A stretch of 64,000 nucleotides of DNA, from assembly GCA_004764695.1 (NCBI GenBank), contig SMSO01000037.1:3346337-3410336 (forward strand). Direction: 5' to 3'. The notes beneath the pieces were generated by a model. That model saw only the letters and a list, made by a program, of their open reading frames with translations. It searched no databases and had not been told where the DNA came from. This document shows, in pieces, positions 43,973 to 54,925 of this stretch; positions within the stretch are counted from its first letter, which is position 1; every line of letters starts with the position of its first letter. Source of the stretch: Schizochytrium sp. TIO01 (taxonomy: Eukaryota > Sar > Bigyra > Thraustochytrida > Thraustochytriidae). The position numbers and the translations under genes are program-made.

Positions 43973-45788
43973 GATAGATATTCAGATGCGCAGTTTACTG
44001 CTTTCAACAGGGAGATATCTCTTCTATCGCAAATTTCACAAACGGACTGCCAGGCCGAATTCAAGTTCTGCTATACCTTCTTTCAAGTTCCCCGCCCATT
44101 AAGTACTACTATTGACACTGCCTAGCTTCCCTGGTTTCCTGATAACCTCCGAATCATACATGATTATGCATCCTAAGCAGACTTTAATACGCAACACAGC
44201 CTTGTCAACATCATAGTATTGTCGTAAGCGCTCGCGTATCGTCTACGTATGCGCATAATATTATATGCCCATGTCCATTTTGCCCAATTGATTGCCACGG
44301 CCCTACGTTTTTGTTAAAAGTAACTTTAAATGAGTCCAGTTGTTCCAGCAGAAGACGGGCAAAGGTAGAACCCTAACAACTTAAATAACAGAGGGAGTCT
44401 TCCTTGCTTTCTTTACTTTATGGCATCGCTTCAATTAAATAAACCATGGGAAAAGCCAGTAGCGGCACTTGTGCGCGTCAATATTTCGCTATTGGTAAGT
44501 TTCGCCATCGTCACAATTTCTTTGAAAGATCTCTGCTTGCACCTTCAGTCCACGTTTAATTGTAATAGGAGTGGATCAGCGAATTCTGCAACTCTAGAAT
44601 ATGAGACAACAACGCAAAAAGCTAGAATATGAGACAACAACGCAAAAAAGTACTAAAGTCAGAGCAAAAAATCAATTGTATGCTCAGTTGATTGAGTACA
44701 CCTCCATTTTATAGCTGGCAATAGGCCACACTCGGCAGGTCAAATGGCGATGGTCCAGTTTATTGCTTAGTTATATCCTTGAATCACGCAGCTGGACTAT
44801 CAACCCCTCAGTGCTAGGGAAGCCTTTTATGGAAAGCGCAAGACGTTGATAGCCTTATAGCCGTGCTGTGTCGCCACCTTGAGAATCAAATGGGGAGGAA
44901 ACGAAATATTGTATTCCAAATCAGCCCTAACTCTATTCCACCTACTAAGGCAAACTACCCTCTGTGTGTCTGTACTTTCTAACTAGCTCCAGCCTAAGCA
45001 TATCAAATATAAAGTTACGAATAGTTTTGTTTTACTATGCAGATATATTTTCTGTCTTCTTAGTTTTACTTTTGTTTTTTAATTATTTATCAGTTTTCCT
45101 TATATGCAGCGTAACGGACATGTATATACAAGAAAAGCTTTCAAGTTGCGTGCCCTTATGGATCTAACTAGCTTACTTGCTGAACTTGGTCCAGCTCAGC
45201 AACTTATGATAATGGACTTTCACAGCAACCTTGCACGTAGAAGCGTGCGAATCTTGCAATAATTGGGCAGTCAATTGCAACATTCACTATCTTACAACAT
45301 AGAAGAGGGAAGGAAGCATGTAAGAATTTCAACACTTGGTCGGTAGATGCTTTTTTTTTTTCAAAGGAGGTCAGATTGATCAAGTCTACAAAGTCAGTTT
45401 AAGGTCAGACTTGATTTTGATTCAACCCTAGGTTCTACATAGAGAACCTTCTCAATATTTACTGCATGGGAAGTAGAGCGGGAGTTATGGCCAGCTATTT
45501 TAAAATATGGGGATTTGCAAGCAAAGAATGTGTTGATAGATATGATTTGTTGCTCTGTTCAACTCCTATTCTGCAAACAGGATTAGGGTATGGGAGTAGC
45601 TTCGAGAAGTGCGTTGCCGGATAGTTGAGCTATACAAGTTGCGCTAGTCTCTCATACTGATGCAATATGTGCGGATCAAGATGTGCAAAAAGAATGCAAC
45701 AAAGAAGTGCTTGTGCGACTCTTTGTGTTGCTTACAACGATAAGAGAAAGGTAGGGAAATATCGATACAGTCTTTGTAACATGATTAA
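43973..45788. other. Spacer between SWIM gene and b561-fusion copy 4
   Basis: 1.8 kb without a supported gene. It contains a 28-bp tandem duplication (44594-44650) and an AT-rich stretch near 45000-45110. Confidence 0.55.
44594..44650. repeat. 28-bp direct tandem duplication
   Basis: CTAGAATATGAGACAACAAC followed by GCAAAAAG occurs twice in succession, the second copy with one extra A. It is a fresh duplication in intergenic DNA. Confidence 0.95.
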
Positions 45789-47855
45789 TTAGGCTTGTGC
45801 GATGACTCTTGTAGGCGAGCGTGGCCTCTCCACCTCCTGCTCTTCGACATCAAGGAGCGCAGACTTTTGATTCTTTTCGGGGTTTTCTGATTTCGAAATC
45901 AAACGGCGACGGACAATCATAACAGCAGTGAAGACTAGCAACATTACAATCAGGACAATGCTTGCAATACTCAAAGCACGCGCGGAATCACTCTCCATAT
46001 AGTAGAGCTCATACTGACTTATGCCAAGAAGAACATTCGTGAGTCCGAGAATAATGAGAGCACGACCAAGAAGGTGGTGCGCCCACTCCCATTTTGTGCG
46101 CCAGCTTGCTTCTTTATCGGGCCGCACTATAGCAAGGACCAGATGTGCAAAAACGATGATGATGATCGCAAGTCCAAGCTTACCGTGGGTGGACTGAAAG
46201 TTGTTGCCCTTTTTGTAAACTACAATAACGATGAAGGCAACCAGAGTAAGAAGCATTGCCAAAGCAACGAGAATTTCATGGCCAAGGAACCAAATGCGAC
46301 TGCCTTTGATTTTGAAAAGCAGCGGCAAAAGTGTAGCGCCAGGGACAAGAATGATCCATGCAACAAACATCATCATAGCATGAAGTCCTAATTGCCAAGG
46401 TGCTCCGGAAATCCAATCGCTAAAACTCGTTCCAGCATCTGCCGTCGAAGATGATGATTCACTCTCACAGCTAATGCTGGAGTCGTATTCCAAACTGAGA
46501 GAGGATGAGCTCGAGCTAACATCGGATGATAAGGCTTCAAGACTGATGGTCTCTTGTGGGTAGTAAAGAAACATGCCAACACACATTTCGTCACTGGAAG
46601 ATTCACCGCCATTTGTTGTGCTAGTAACTTCCGAAGTGTCATATACACAATGTACTGTAACCCGATCTCCAGATGTTAGATTGATTGAGGTATCCAAAGA
46701 TGACACATCCTGAAGATCAAAGTCATAGTTAGCATAGCAGGATGCCAGATATGCCTCTGAGGCGTCGTCTGATGGAGTGACAGTCATCCAGACTTTGGTG
46801 GCGAGAGTACGAGCGTATGCCATTGTAGCAAATACGGTAATTCCATCGTCGGGTAGACCAGAAGGGAGAACTTTTGATGCTGATATCTCGTAGAATGAAG
46901 TCTGGGCAGGAATAGAAATAGATGTAGGTTCAGCACCAACCCAACCCCAAGCTGCAGTTTGAAAGTCATTTGATACTACATCTTCTGTTAAGTATGTTAC
47001 TTGGAACCCAGAACTGTCGGAAAGACCTGATGTGCTAGCTGTATTGTCGTAGTGTACTTCAAGAACTAGCACACGACCTGCCGAGGCATTGAAGGCAAGA
47101 CCAACATCTGCAGGCATACAGAAGTCTTCGCCTCCAGTTGCCCAGGTAAAAATGAGATTCGTGCAACCACCCATAGAGTCTGATGGTCCTGTTGTGGCAA
47201 GAGCTGATCTAAGCTCTGTTGTGTCCTCGCAGTCGTACAACCGCATTGTCTCAACCAGCTCAGTCTGGTCTGTAATGGCAGAGACTTGGGTAATATAGTT
47301 CATACCCTCAGGTGCTTCATCGTAAAGATACATGGCATATGTACTCTCGTCTGATGGGATTGAATAGCTTGGCATCGTGATGTTAAACTCAGAAGCCCCA
47401 CTCGGTACTTCATAGTCCTCACAAGTGGAAGAGCTGCTGGTATCAGTTGATACAGTATTTGCAACGCCAGGATGTGTAATTCCTTCTGTCCTGGTAGGAG
47501 TGTCACCCTGTGTCCATACGCAATCTGGGTCTCCAAGCTCTTCTCCATTAGTCATTCCATCACCATCGCTGTCCATCTGACAAAGTGCTGTGGTCCACGA
47601 TTCTCCTGCGCTTCGGAAATCCTCGCCAAAACTGTTTAGACTCCCTCCTCCGCCTGCGCTATTGTGGCCAACACCTGGCCAGGCAGTGTTGTCCTCTGAG
47701 AAGACATTGTCTCCATTCGGAATAAGCTCTTGAAATGAGCTATGGCCAGAACTCAGAGCAGGTAGTGATGCAACTACAATCAGACAAGCAACCACCAGAG
47801 GCTTTCCAAGCCTGATAGTTGGTCCCCGGGCGGGGTTTGCGATTTCCTGTCGCAT
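45789..47855 (-). CDS. Temptin / Cu-monooxygenase-like / cytochrome b561 fusion, copy 4
   Basis: A 688-residue intact protein. Features are a signal segment at about 18-36, temptin-like domain 38-131 (DSDGDGMTNGEELGDPDC at 95-112), DBH/PHM-like region about 160-432, and b561 domain 480-650. The b561 domain has His492, His526, His557 and His593/594 as haem-ligand candidates, and five to six membrane helices. Of the copper ligands only His268 (EVHYDN) and Met424 (DEMC) remain; HH is Glu202-Thr203 and HxH is Tyr347/Arg349, so copper chemistry of the PHM type is not expected. A cytosolic tail of about 38 residues is charged. The temptin domain, named after a molluscan water-borne pheromone, has a DxDxDG calcium-type loop and may bind a partner outside the cell. 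The sequence is overall closest to copy 1 by eye. Confidence 0.9.
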   Translation of the reverse strand: MRQEIANPARGPTIRLGKPLVVACLIVVASLPALSSGHSSFQELIPNGDNVFSEDNTAWPGVGHNSAGGGGSLNSFGEDFRSAGESWTTALCQMDSDGDGMTNGEELGDPDCVWTQGDTPTRTEGITHPGVANTVSTDTSSSSTCEDYEVPSGASEFNITMPSYSIPSDESTYAMYLYDEAPEGMNYITQVSAITDQTELVETMRLYDCEDTTELRSALATTGPSDSMGGCTNLIFTWATGGEDFCMPADVGLAFNASAGRVLVLEVHYDNTASTSGLSDSSGFQVTYLTEDVVSNDFQTAAWGWVGAEPTSISIPAQTSFYEISASKVLPSGLPDDGITVFATMAYARTLATKVWMTVTPSDDASEAYLASCYANYDFDLQDVSSLDTSINLTSGDRVTVHCVYDTSEVTSTTNGGESSSDEMCVGMFLYYPQETISLEALSSDVSSSSSSLSLEYDSSISCESESSSSTADAGTSFSDWISGAPWQLGLHAMMMFVAWIILVPGATLLPLLFKIKGSRIWFLGHEILVALAMLLTLVAFIVIVVYKKGNNFQSTHGKLGLAIIIIVFAHLVLAIVRPDKEASWRTKWEWAHHLLGRALIILGLTNVLLGISQYELYYMESDSARALSIASIVLIVMLLVFTAVMIVRRRLISKSENPEKNQKSALLDVEEQEVERPRSPTRVIAQA

Positions 47856-49796
47856 TAAGAAAGAGGTTAGTAAACTTGACCGTGGCTTCCTCGGCCTCTT
47901 CTATTAATGTTTTGGAATGGCCGAGCTTCGCAATTGCGTTTTGGTTTTGCTTTGTCGCTGCCATATCGATATGGAGTCCAATCAAAGTGCTGCATCGAGT
48001 GTCGCATCCTTTGTTTGAATATACCTAGTATTAGGTCGAATGCGACTTGGACAGTTCCTTTTTAAGTTTAGGTTACAACTTTAGAATTACATCTTCTAAA
48101 ACACTTAGAGAGAAGCCTACCTACCTATACCTCATGCAGAACTGGTGTCTGCAAAGTACACTATTCTGCCAACTTGATAGCTGCAGCGTCTGCACGAGCA
48201 TAGCGTAGGAAACCGACCCAGTGAACCAACGTGTGCGTTGGTTGGCCAATGCGCCTGCAGAGACGGCGTGGGTGTCGCTTCCTCACCTCCTCTACTGCAG
48301 CGGTTGCTGAGGCATAGAACCTCGCATGGAAACGTACGAACAATAATAAATAACCCCTAAGTACTACACTCAGACAGACTGACTGACTGACTGAATGACT
48401 GACAGACTTCTTGTCAACGAGAATGTGACCATATTTCAACACTGCCAAAGTATAAATGAAGTGTAGCCAATAGCTGTCTCTCGCTGAATCGCCGTCTGCT
48501 TCTTGGCATGAGTCCAAGTGGGAAAGAAGATTTTGAGAACTTCTTCGATCACTTCGAAGCGAAATTAACACCGCCTCTATTATTTGTATTGGATCAACAG
48601 TCTGTATTACTTTACTTCTCCACTTTCTTCTACTCGAAATAAAAACGCTTTTAGTCTTAGATTTTTTATAATTTTATGAAAATAAAAATTATTTTAAAAT
48701 AAAATTATGTATAAATTGTCAACATAAGAATACTGATATCCAGGCTTTTTCTTCTTGCTGGCAGAACTTGTGCTTTGAAAACAGTTCGCGTAGATCGCCT
48801 GTGCAGCGACAACACTGGTTATAGGCGTTGGGTACACTGTTGACTGCATTGCACTGCATTTATCTCACTCGATTACTTTTTGTTGTCATCGCGATCGAAG
48901 ATTAGGCTACATTTATGAACGAGGTTGGCTTCTACTTAAAATGACACGAAGAGAACGATAAATAAATTTAGGACGTGCACGGAAACCAAAGCAAACCAGG
49001 CTTGTTGTGGCTTTTACTTGAAGCAGGCAATTCCGCGGTCGGCGCAAACAGCTGCTGCGAAGAAATGCGGTGCGAGAGAGAGGGATTCCGAGTGTAAGAC
49101 ACTCACTCTCTTGCTTCAAGTTGCGGCATTCGTCTTCACAGCTCGCGGAAAACCAGAACCTGCTTGGAGGAGATCGGGAGCATCTCAAGAAGCCTTTCTT
49201 CTGTTCGTGATTGTCATTCTTATTTATTACACATACAAATATGAAGTCATAGGCCGCTAAAATCGGCGTTCTTCTGCACTGCGACCTCTGCCAAATCATA
49301 AAAAGGGCATCAAAAGGCGTTAATTGCATGACGAGGCGAGCCTCGAAACCCGACCAAAGAAGTGAGTGAGTTAGTATTTCGAAAGCGAGTTTCTATCCAA
49401 ACCAAAATTTAGAGTTCTTGGAAACCTCGAAACTTCACCCTTCAAAACTACTACTACACCCAGCAAGGCAGAATTACTTTTTAGAAAAGGCCCAAAACCG
49501 TAGTAGCTCTATCGACTTCGAGCGATTGACTGCGAATCAATCCTTTCGAAACTGCCACCTCTCTCAATGTACCATCTTCTACTTTTTACTTCCACAACGG
49601 TCCCTTCCGTTTGTTTGTCTCGTGTGGGTCGCCTCGTGCAATTGCAACGCTTGCGTGCCTTATTGACTTCACTTCGTTTATTCAGGCAACAAGACGTCTA
49701 TTTCATGAAATAAATGTTAGAATCTTCATTTTATTGTTTTTTGCTATTTTAGTTTTATTCATTTATTTCTGCACATTTTAGTTTTATTTATTTTGA

Positions 49797-49850
49797 TAAA
49801 TCAATAAGTCACGAAGTCAATAAATCAATAAATCAATAAATCAACAACAC
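49797..49850. repeat. (AATC/AATA)n tract
   Basis: Repeated ATAAATCA units with a small interruption; it is followed by a GC-rich island of about 170 bp and then a GAGT tract. Confidence 0.8.
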
Positions 49851-50025
49851 ATCGAATGCGTGGATGAAGAATCGAAATGGCACCTCGCCACCCATCCACC
49901 GGCAGAAACGGCTTCTCCCGAGCGAGAATCTGATCGTACCAAAGAGCCGAGGCTAGCTCGAGGGATATAAGTGCTACTTCAGGTCGGATGTGATCCCGAT
50001 TCCGCCGAGTTCTCGACTTTATCTT

Positions 50026-50055
50026 CGAGTGAGTGAGTGAGTGAGTGAGTGAGTG
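50026..50055. repeat. (GAGT)n microsatellite
   Basis: Seven consecutive GAGT units. Confidence 0.9.
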
Positions 50056-52044
50056 CGTGTCTCAGTTCTGTGCCTTGAAGTTCAACTGTTCAGGTGTCGA
50101 TGGTGGCGATGGCCTCTTTCTTTATAATGCCGCCTGAAGTGATGTGGAATTGTGCCTTCATCTGTTGGTTTCGTGCTGATTTACTTCACTTTGGAGAAGA
50201 AGTTTGGCAGTGGGCACAAATAACTAACCGATCGATCTGCCGCCTTTTCCAGACGGGAGCTCATCATTTGCGGCCAGATAAACAGACCTCCTCTGCATTC
50301 AGACATGGATACATGCATGCATACACACAGATATATGTATATATATATGGTTTTCAGATAGCTTTAGGGGAGGACGATTCGGCGAAATGTCATATGATCT
50401 TGACTGGGACCAGAGCTGAAAAGCACTTCTTTCGTGGCTACTTACTTACTTCCTTACTTACTAACTCACGAACTCACTAACTTACGAACTTCGCAAAAGT
50501 GCCCAAGTTCTTAGAACTCGATGTCGCAGCGGTTTCTGAAAACCTAAAAGCCGCTGCTCACAGATGCAAAGGAAGGTACTTTCATAAGGTCGTTCAGAGG
50601 CCGAAGATCTAGCTTCGACTGGCCAATCAGAAAAGTCGATCGAAGTCGATCATCGATTCGATCAACAAAGCAAAGTATTGCTTTCTCTCTCTATCTCTCT
50701 CTCAAAGCAGCGTACCTGAATTCAATGATATGAAAAATGCAACACAGGTGAAAGAAAGAAAGAAAGAAAGCAAAAGCACCTTCAAGCAAGTCCCAAGTGC
50801 AGTTGCAGCAGAACTAAAGAATCGCTCTTCGAGCTTTCATAAACTTCACTGCAGTGAGTGCGTGCAGCAGGAATCTAACCTTGCAGACCTGGAGGAGTGG
50901 GTGTCTGTTTTGGCAGGCCGACTTGATGGCCGCTTTTTGGATGTAGGATTTAGTTTGCTTCGCTTCTTTATATTCATTCTATCATGATGGCATTTAGTAC
51001 AAAAAATAGATTTTTGTAAAATTGAACTTTCTTTCCAAGTTCTCTTTTTCCCCCTTTTTTTTTTATTAAATAAATTAAAATTAAACTAAAACAATATTAA
51101 AAAGAAAAGAAAACAAAAGTAGTAAATCATCGTCATTGAAATCAGAACTTTGACTTTAACATTAAAAAATAAAGTAGTGCGGTAGATTTTTTCCTTCCAC
51201 AGTGTAACCTTCAAGTTAATGAACGAACAATTGATCGATCGATCGATAGATCGATAGATTGGATCGATTGATTGACACTGCTGCGATGCACCTTCTGCTC
51301 TGAATCCATGTCGATCGGCTCATGGCTTTCAGAGATTTCAGAGCTTTCAGGCTGTCACAGCCAAAGCCCTTAGGGAGCCCAACATACACACACCACACAA
51401 GAAAGAGCAGGTCCCGCCTCGAAGAGCAGTCTGTCATTAGGTCCACTTCTCGCACGGAGCCGAGTTTACCTGAGTCTCGAAGGGGTTTCCAGCCGAGGAT
51501 TTCTTTGGTTGGTTAGCATTCATTCATTTACTCGTGCACTCAAACATATACACTCGTGCCGAGTCGCTTCTTGAGAACCCACGAACGAACACGGATGGTC
51601 CTGGAATACATTATGTATGTATGTATGTATGTACCAAAGATGCCGTCGATCTCCAAAAGCTCGGGACCCAATAACCGACTGCAGTTGGCGGAGCTGGCGT
51701 CGATAGACAGACAGGCCGTGGACGAGGCTCGTGGCTTCGATCGGTGCGAATTGCAGAGCAGTCGGTTGACCCAGAAAGAAGCAGCAAGCAAGCAAGCAAG
51801 CTTGGAATCGTCGAGCTCGTAGCCCACGCTGCCAACCAAGTCTTTCGGGAGACCTGGAGGCTGGAGATCTTCTTCTTCTCGCCCGCTTGGAGCTGGTCGG
51901 AGCGGCGGTGGCCTCAAACGAGAGCGAGAGAGCGAGATAGATCCTCTATAAGCGAGTTCGCGTGCGTTTCTTCCTTGGTCGATCGTGAAGGAAGGCCTTT
52001 CGTTCGAGTAGCTCGCTCTGCAAACGCTCTCGCCCAAGATCCAG

Positions 52045-52047
<3 letters not shown>

Positions 52048-52092
<45 letters not shown>
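52048..52092. repeat. (GCT)15 trinucleotide repeat
   Basis: Fifteen perfect GCT units inside a GC-rich island. No gene is supported across it. Confidence 0.95.
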
Positions 52093-52095
<3 letters not shown>

Positions 52096-53125
52096 TGACG
52101 CCACTCCAACCCTACACTGACGTGCTCCAAATCCAAATCGACGCTGGGGACCGTGACGTCGACGGCGTCAACATTGGCGCTGTCGAGGGAGTTCCTGCCA
52201 CGAAGTCATCATATGCTCACTCACTCACTCCACTCACTCCGCGAGACGAAGGAGAGGGAGGCCGTGATCAATCCGAGCCTGCACTCGCCTCCTCGACTTG
52301 ACGACGACTTGACGCCGCGACCTGCCTGCCTGCTTCAGGGCGGTGGAGGGTCTCGCGCTGCGAGTTCTATCAAGAGCTGAGATTTGCCGGTTCTTCGAGC
52401 TGCAGTCCAAGTCGAAGGATAGGACAATGACGCTCTAGTAAAACGAAGTTCGTCTGCTGCAAATGTAATGCATGCAAAACAAAGTAACGGTGGAATTGGT
52501 GTTGGTGCAGTTTGGAGCAGTTTGCGGATGCTGCTCCAGCCATGGCGCCGGAAGAGCGCTGAGGACGCTCGTCCTGCGCGGCGGCGGCGGGAGGGGGCGT
52601 ATTTGGGTTCCTCGCGGAAGATGGCAGGGCTAGTTCCGAACTTGAGGTAGCTAGCTACAGCTGGAGCCGAGCATGCGATGCGGAGCTTTGCTGATGTAAA
52701 GCGGGAGCTCGCTGGAGCAGTGTAAAGGGCGGCGAATCGCTGCTGTGAGCCTGGCTACCCAGAACAACGAGCACAAGGATGCGCAGTGAAGCGCTTGAGC
52801 GGTGAATGTCTGCAGATTCTAAGTAACAGTAGTGCGGGTCAAACCCCATAGGTAAAAACTCAGAGTTAAATAAAAATAGAACGATTCTTTGATTGCGATA
52901 CCGAGTTTCGATATACTCTAAATGTACACATGAAGCGCGAGTTGGGCAGAATCTGCGCCAGAGTAAGCTGGGCGAGCCTGGATTGTGCTTCGAAGAGGAT
53001 GCGTTTGCGGGAGGGTTAAAACTTGGAAAAGATAACTGTAGGTACCTACCTACCTGCCTTCCTTCCTTCCTTCCTACCTACCCAACTATACATACTAAAG
53101 GGCCGCGCTGGCGGTGCCTTGTGGC

Positions 53126-54925
53126 CTAGGTCTTGGCAGCGTGCTTCGTAGCTGCCTCGAGAGCCTCACAGATTGCACGGTTGACCGAAGCATGTCTAGT
53201 TGGATTTGACAGGTTCATCACAATCTTTCTGCCGCAGCCCTCGTGAGATGGAAGCACAAGTGCAAGGCCAGGAATCATTGCATGCCCATGCCCCGACGGT
53301 TCCTGCACAGAGATAACTCGATCTGCGCCAAACTTGGCAGAAAACCAGGAACTCACGCCAAGTTTGAGCTCGGTATCAGCACAGGGCCCAATGTTTGCTG
53401 ACTTGGGACTCGTTTCAGAGTCCCCCACAGGCTTGACATCAGCGTTCGCTGAATCGGTTTTGAGGTCCTCCTTGCAAATGCCATGCTCTGTGGTATCCAC
53501 CTTGGCCTCGAGGGGGCAATTTACAGAGCTTGCGGATTGCTCTCCTAAAATAGTCGTGTTTCTCTTCGCCATTTGAGAAGAAGTGCTCGGGATGCGTGTT
53601 TCAAGACACCACGAATTGAACAGAACACCCCCATTCATGAAGGCGTCGGAAAAGGGTCTGCTCATTGCAGCCTCCCGAGCGCGCTGATGATGCCGCAATG
53701 ATGCATGGAGACGGTACTCGGCGTCAAGATCTGAGCTGTTGAGACTTCGCCGCACCTCTTTGTGAGTAAGATAAACAGATTCGCCAAGCCATTCCGCAAC
53801 AGTTCTTTTACTCCGTGGCTTCAATGTAACCTCACCTAAAATACGCACAATTGGATTGCCAGCGGTAAATTCAGATGGAAAGAACTCAGAACGAGCACGG
53901 ATACTCACCACTTGAGCGAAAGGAACTGCAATGCCTTCTTCCTTACGATGGGTGTCGTTATCAGTACCGCCATTGTTGCAGCTATTATTGACTGCTGCAC
54001 AAGCGCTCTTCGCATTCACGTCAGCCAGGCCTTGTAAGACTAGAGCCATAATAATTTCATGAGTTGATGCCCATGAACCTGACTTTTTGAGACATTCAGA
54101 ATGTACAAAATCCTTTAGAATCGAGACTTGTGCAGGATCTAAATCAATTGTCTGCTCCACGTCCTTTAGAGCTGTCTGTGATTCTGTGCAAGCTTGACCT
54201 AAGGCAGCGTCGAATACATCATTTGCACTAGTGTCGTTTGGGTGTGTGCTAAAATTCATGAGCTTGCATAAACGAAGTTCTTCTGAAGAGTTTAGAGCTG
54301 GCGCAGGAGGCACCTTTGTAGATTTATGCAGAGGCCAATTTTGTTGGAAAATATCGAGCTCTGTATCTGAAGCGGATTGTGTACATGCAGACCATAAATT
54401 GACAAAGTGGCACATTGTTGTTGCGTCAAAAAGATAATGGCACCCAGCTAAAACAAAGCGAGCTCGCCATCTGCGATCGCGATCGCTACTTCCCGTGTCT
54501 TCTTTGTTCGGGAAGACCTGCACTGCAGCTATCAACATCCGAGAACCAAAAACCTTGCCATCTTTTGACCCAGGAATGGGCAGAGAAGGAGCAGTTAACT
54601 CTTGATCAAGGTCATAGATTCGTAACTCAGCGGCGCAGTCTGTACGTAAAGCCTCAAGTCTCCATGTACGCTCATCCTCTTCATTGGAGGCCAGAACACG
54701 TGCCCCAGCAAGCGGGAAGCAGCTTAGTGCACGAGCAAGGCCTTTACGTATGGTATCAGCTCCCTGTTTACCACGAAGGTGGTCAGCTTTTTCAAGATTG
54801 ATTTCTACGCAGTTTGGAAACCGTGCGGTGATGATATCTGCACCATCAAGTTCAGAGACGATCTTCTCTTCGCATGGCGGAGGGTCTGCATGGACTAGAC
54901 CGTGCCAGAGCTTCGCCGTTTCCAT
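53126..54925 (-). CDS. BAHD-type (HxxxD) acyltransferase
   Basis: The 599-residue product looks like a member of the BAHD/transferase superfamily, which moves acyl groups from acyl-CoA to alcohol or amine acceptors. The catalytic motif HxxxD is present as HYLFD (His163, Asp167), set in a GCHYLFDATTM context at the usual place. The N-terminal half has the typical two-domain start with CFPLAGAR (69-76), like the family's PLAGR-type segment. The second family motif, DFGWG, is weak here: AKFGADRV near residue 530 may be its counterpart. It is longer than plant BAHD enzymes (about 450) because of inserts around 310-330 and a Ser/Asp-rich stretch near 460-520. Acyl donor and acceptor are unknown. 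The start at 54925 is the first ATG. It is divergent from the Sec14-like gene. Confidence 0.8.
   Translation of the reverse strand: METAKLWHGLVHADPPPCEEKIVSELDGADIITARFPNCVEINLEKADHLRGKQGADTIRKGLARALSCFPLAGARVLASNEEDERTWRLEALRTDCAAELRIYDLDQELTAPSLPIPGSKDGKVFGSRMLIAAVQVFPNKEDTGSSDRDRRWRARFVLAGCHYLFDATTMCHFVNLWSACTQSASDTELDIFQQNWPLHKSTKVPPAPALNSSEELRLCKLMNFSTHPNDTSANDVFDAALGQACTESQTALKDVEQTIDLDPAQVSILKDFVHSECLKKSGSWASTHEIIMALVLQGLADVNAKSACAAVNNSCNNGGTDNDTHRKEEGIAVPFAQVVSIRARSEFFPSEFTAGNPIVRILGEVTLKPRSKRTVAEWLGESVYLTHKEVRRSLNSSDLDAEYRLHASLRHHQRAREAAMSRPFSDAFMNGGVLFNSWCLETRIPSTSSQMAKRNTTILGEQSASSVNCPLEAKVDTTEHGICKEDLKTDSANADVKPVGDSETSPKSANIGPCADTELKLGVSSWFSAKFGADRVISVQEPSGHGHAMIPGLALVLPSHEGCGRKIVMNLSNPTRHASVNRAICEALEAATKHAAKT

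Larger units (their letters stand above)
47856..53125. other. 5.3-kb gene-poor region with a large GC-rich island
   Basis: No supported gene. It includes a GACT tract (48374-48405), AT-rich DNA (48580-48720), an AATC tract (49797-49850) and a GAGT tract (50026-50055) bracketing a small GC-rich island. Also present are ACTT/ACTC simple sequence (50440-50490), a GATC/GATA tract (51229-51275), a 1.2-kb GC-rich island (about 51550-52720) with (GCT)15, and a CTACC/CTTCC tract (53040-53090). Open frames over the (GCT)15 encode homopolymers of Ala, Cys or Leu and are judged spurious. Confidence 0.55.

Noticed and set aside
51540..52301. Two long overlapping frames on opposite strands with 15-residue Ala or Cys runs
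   Set aside because: They are kept open by the (GCT)15 repeat and high GC; no domain, and both strands look equally (un)convincing.
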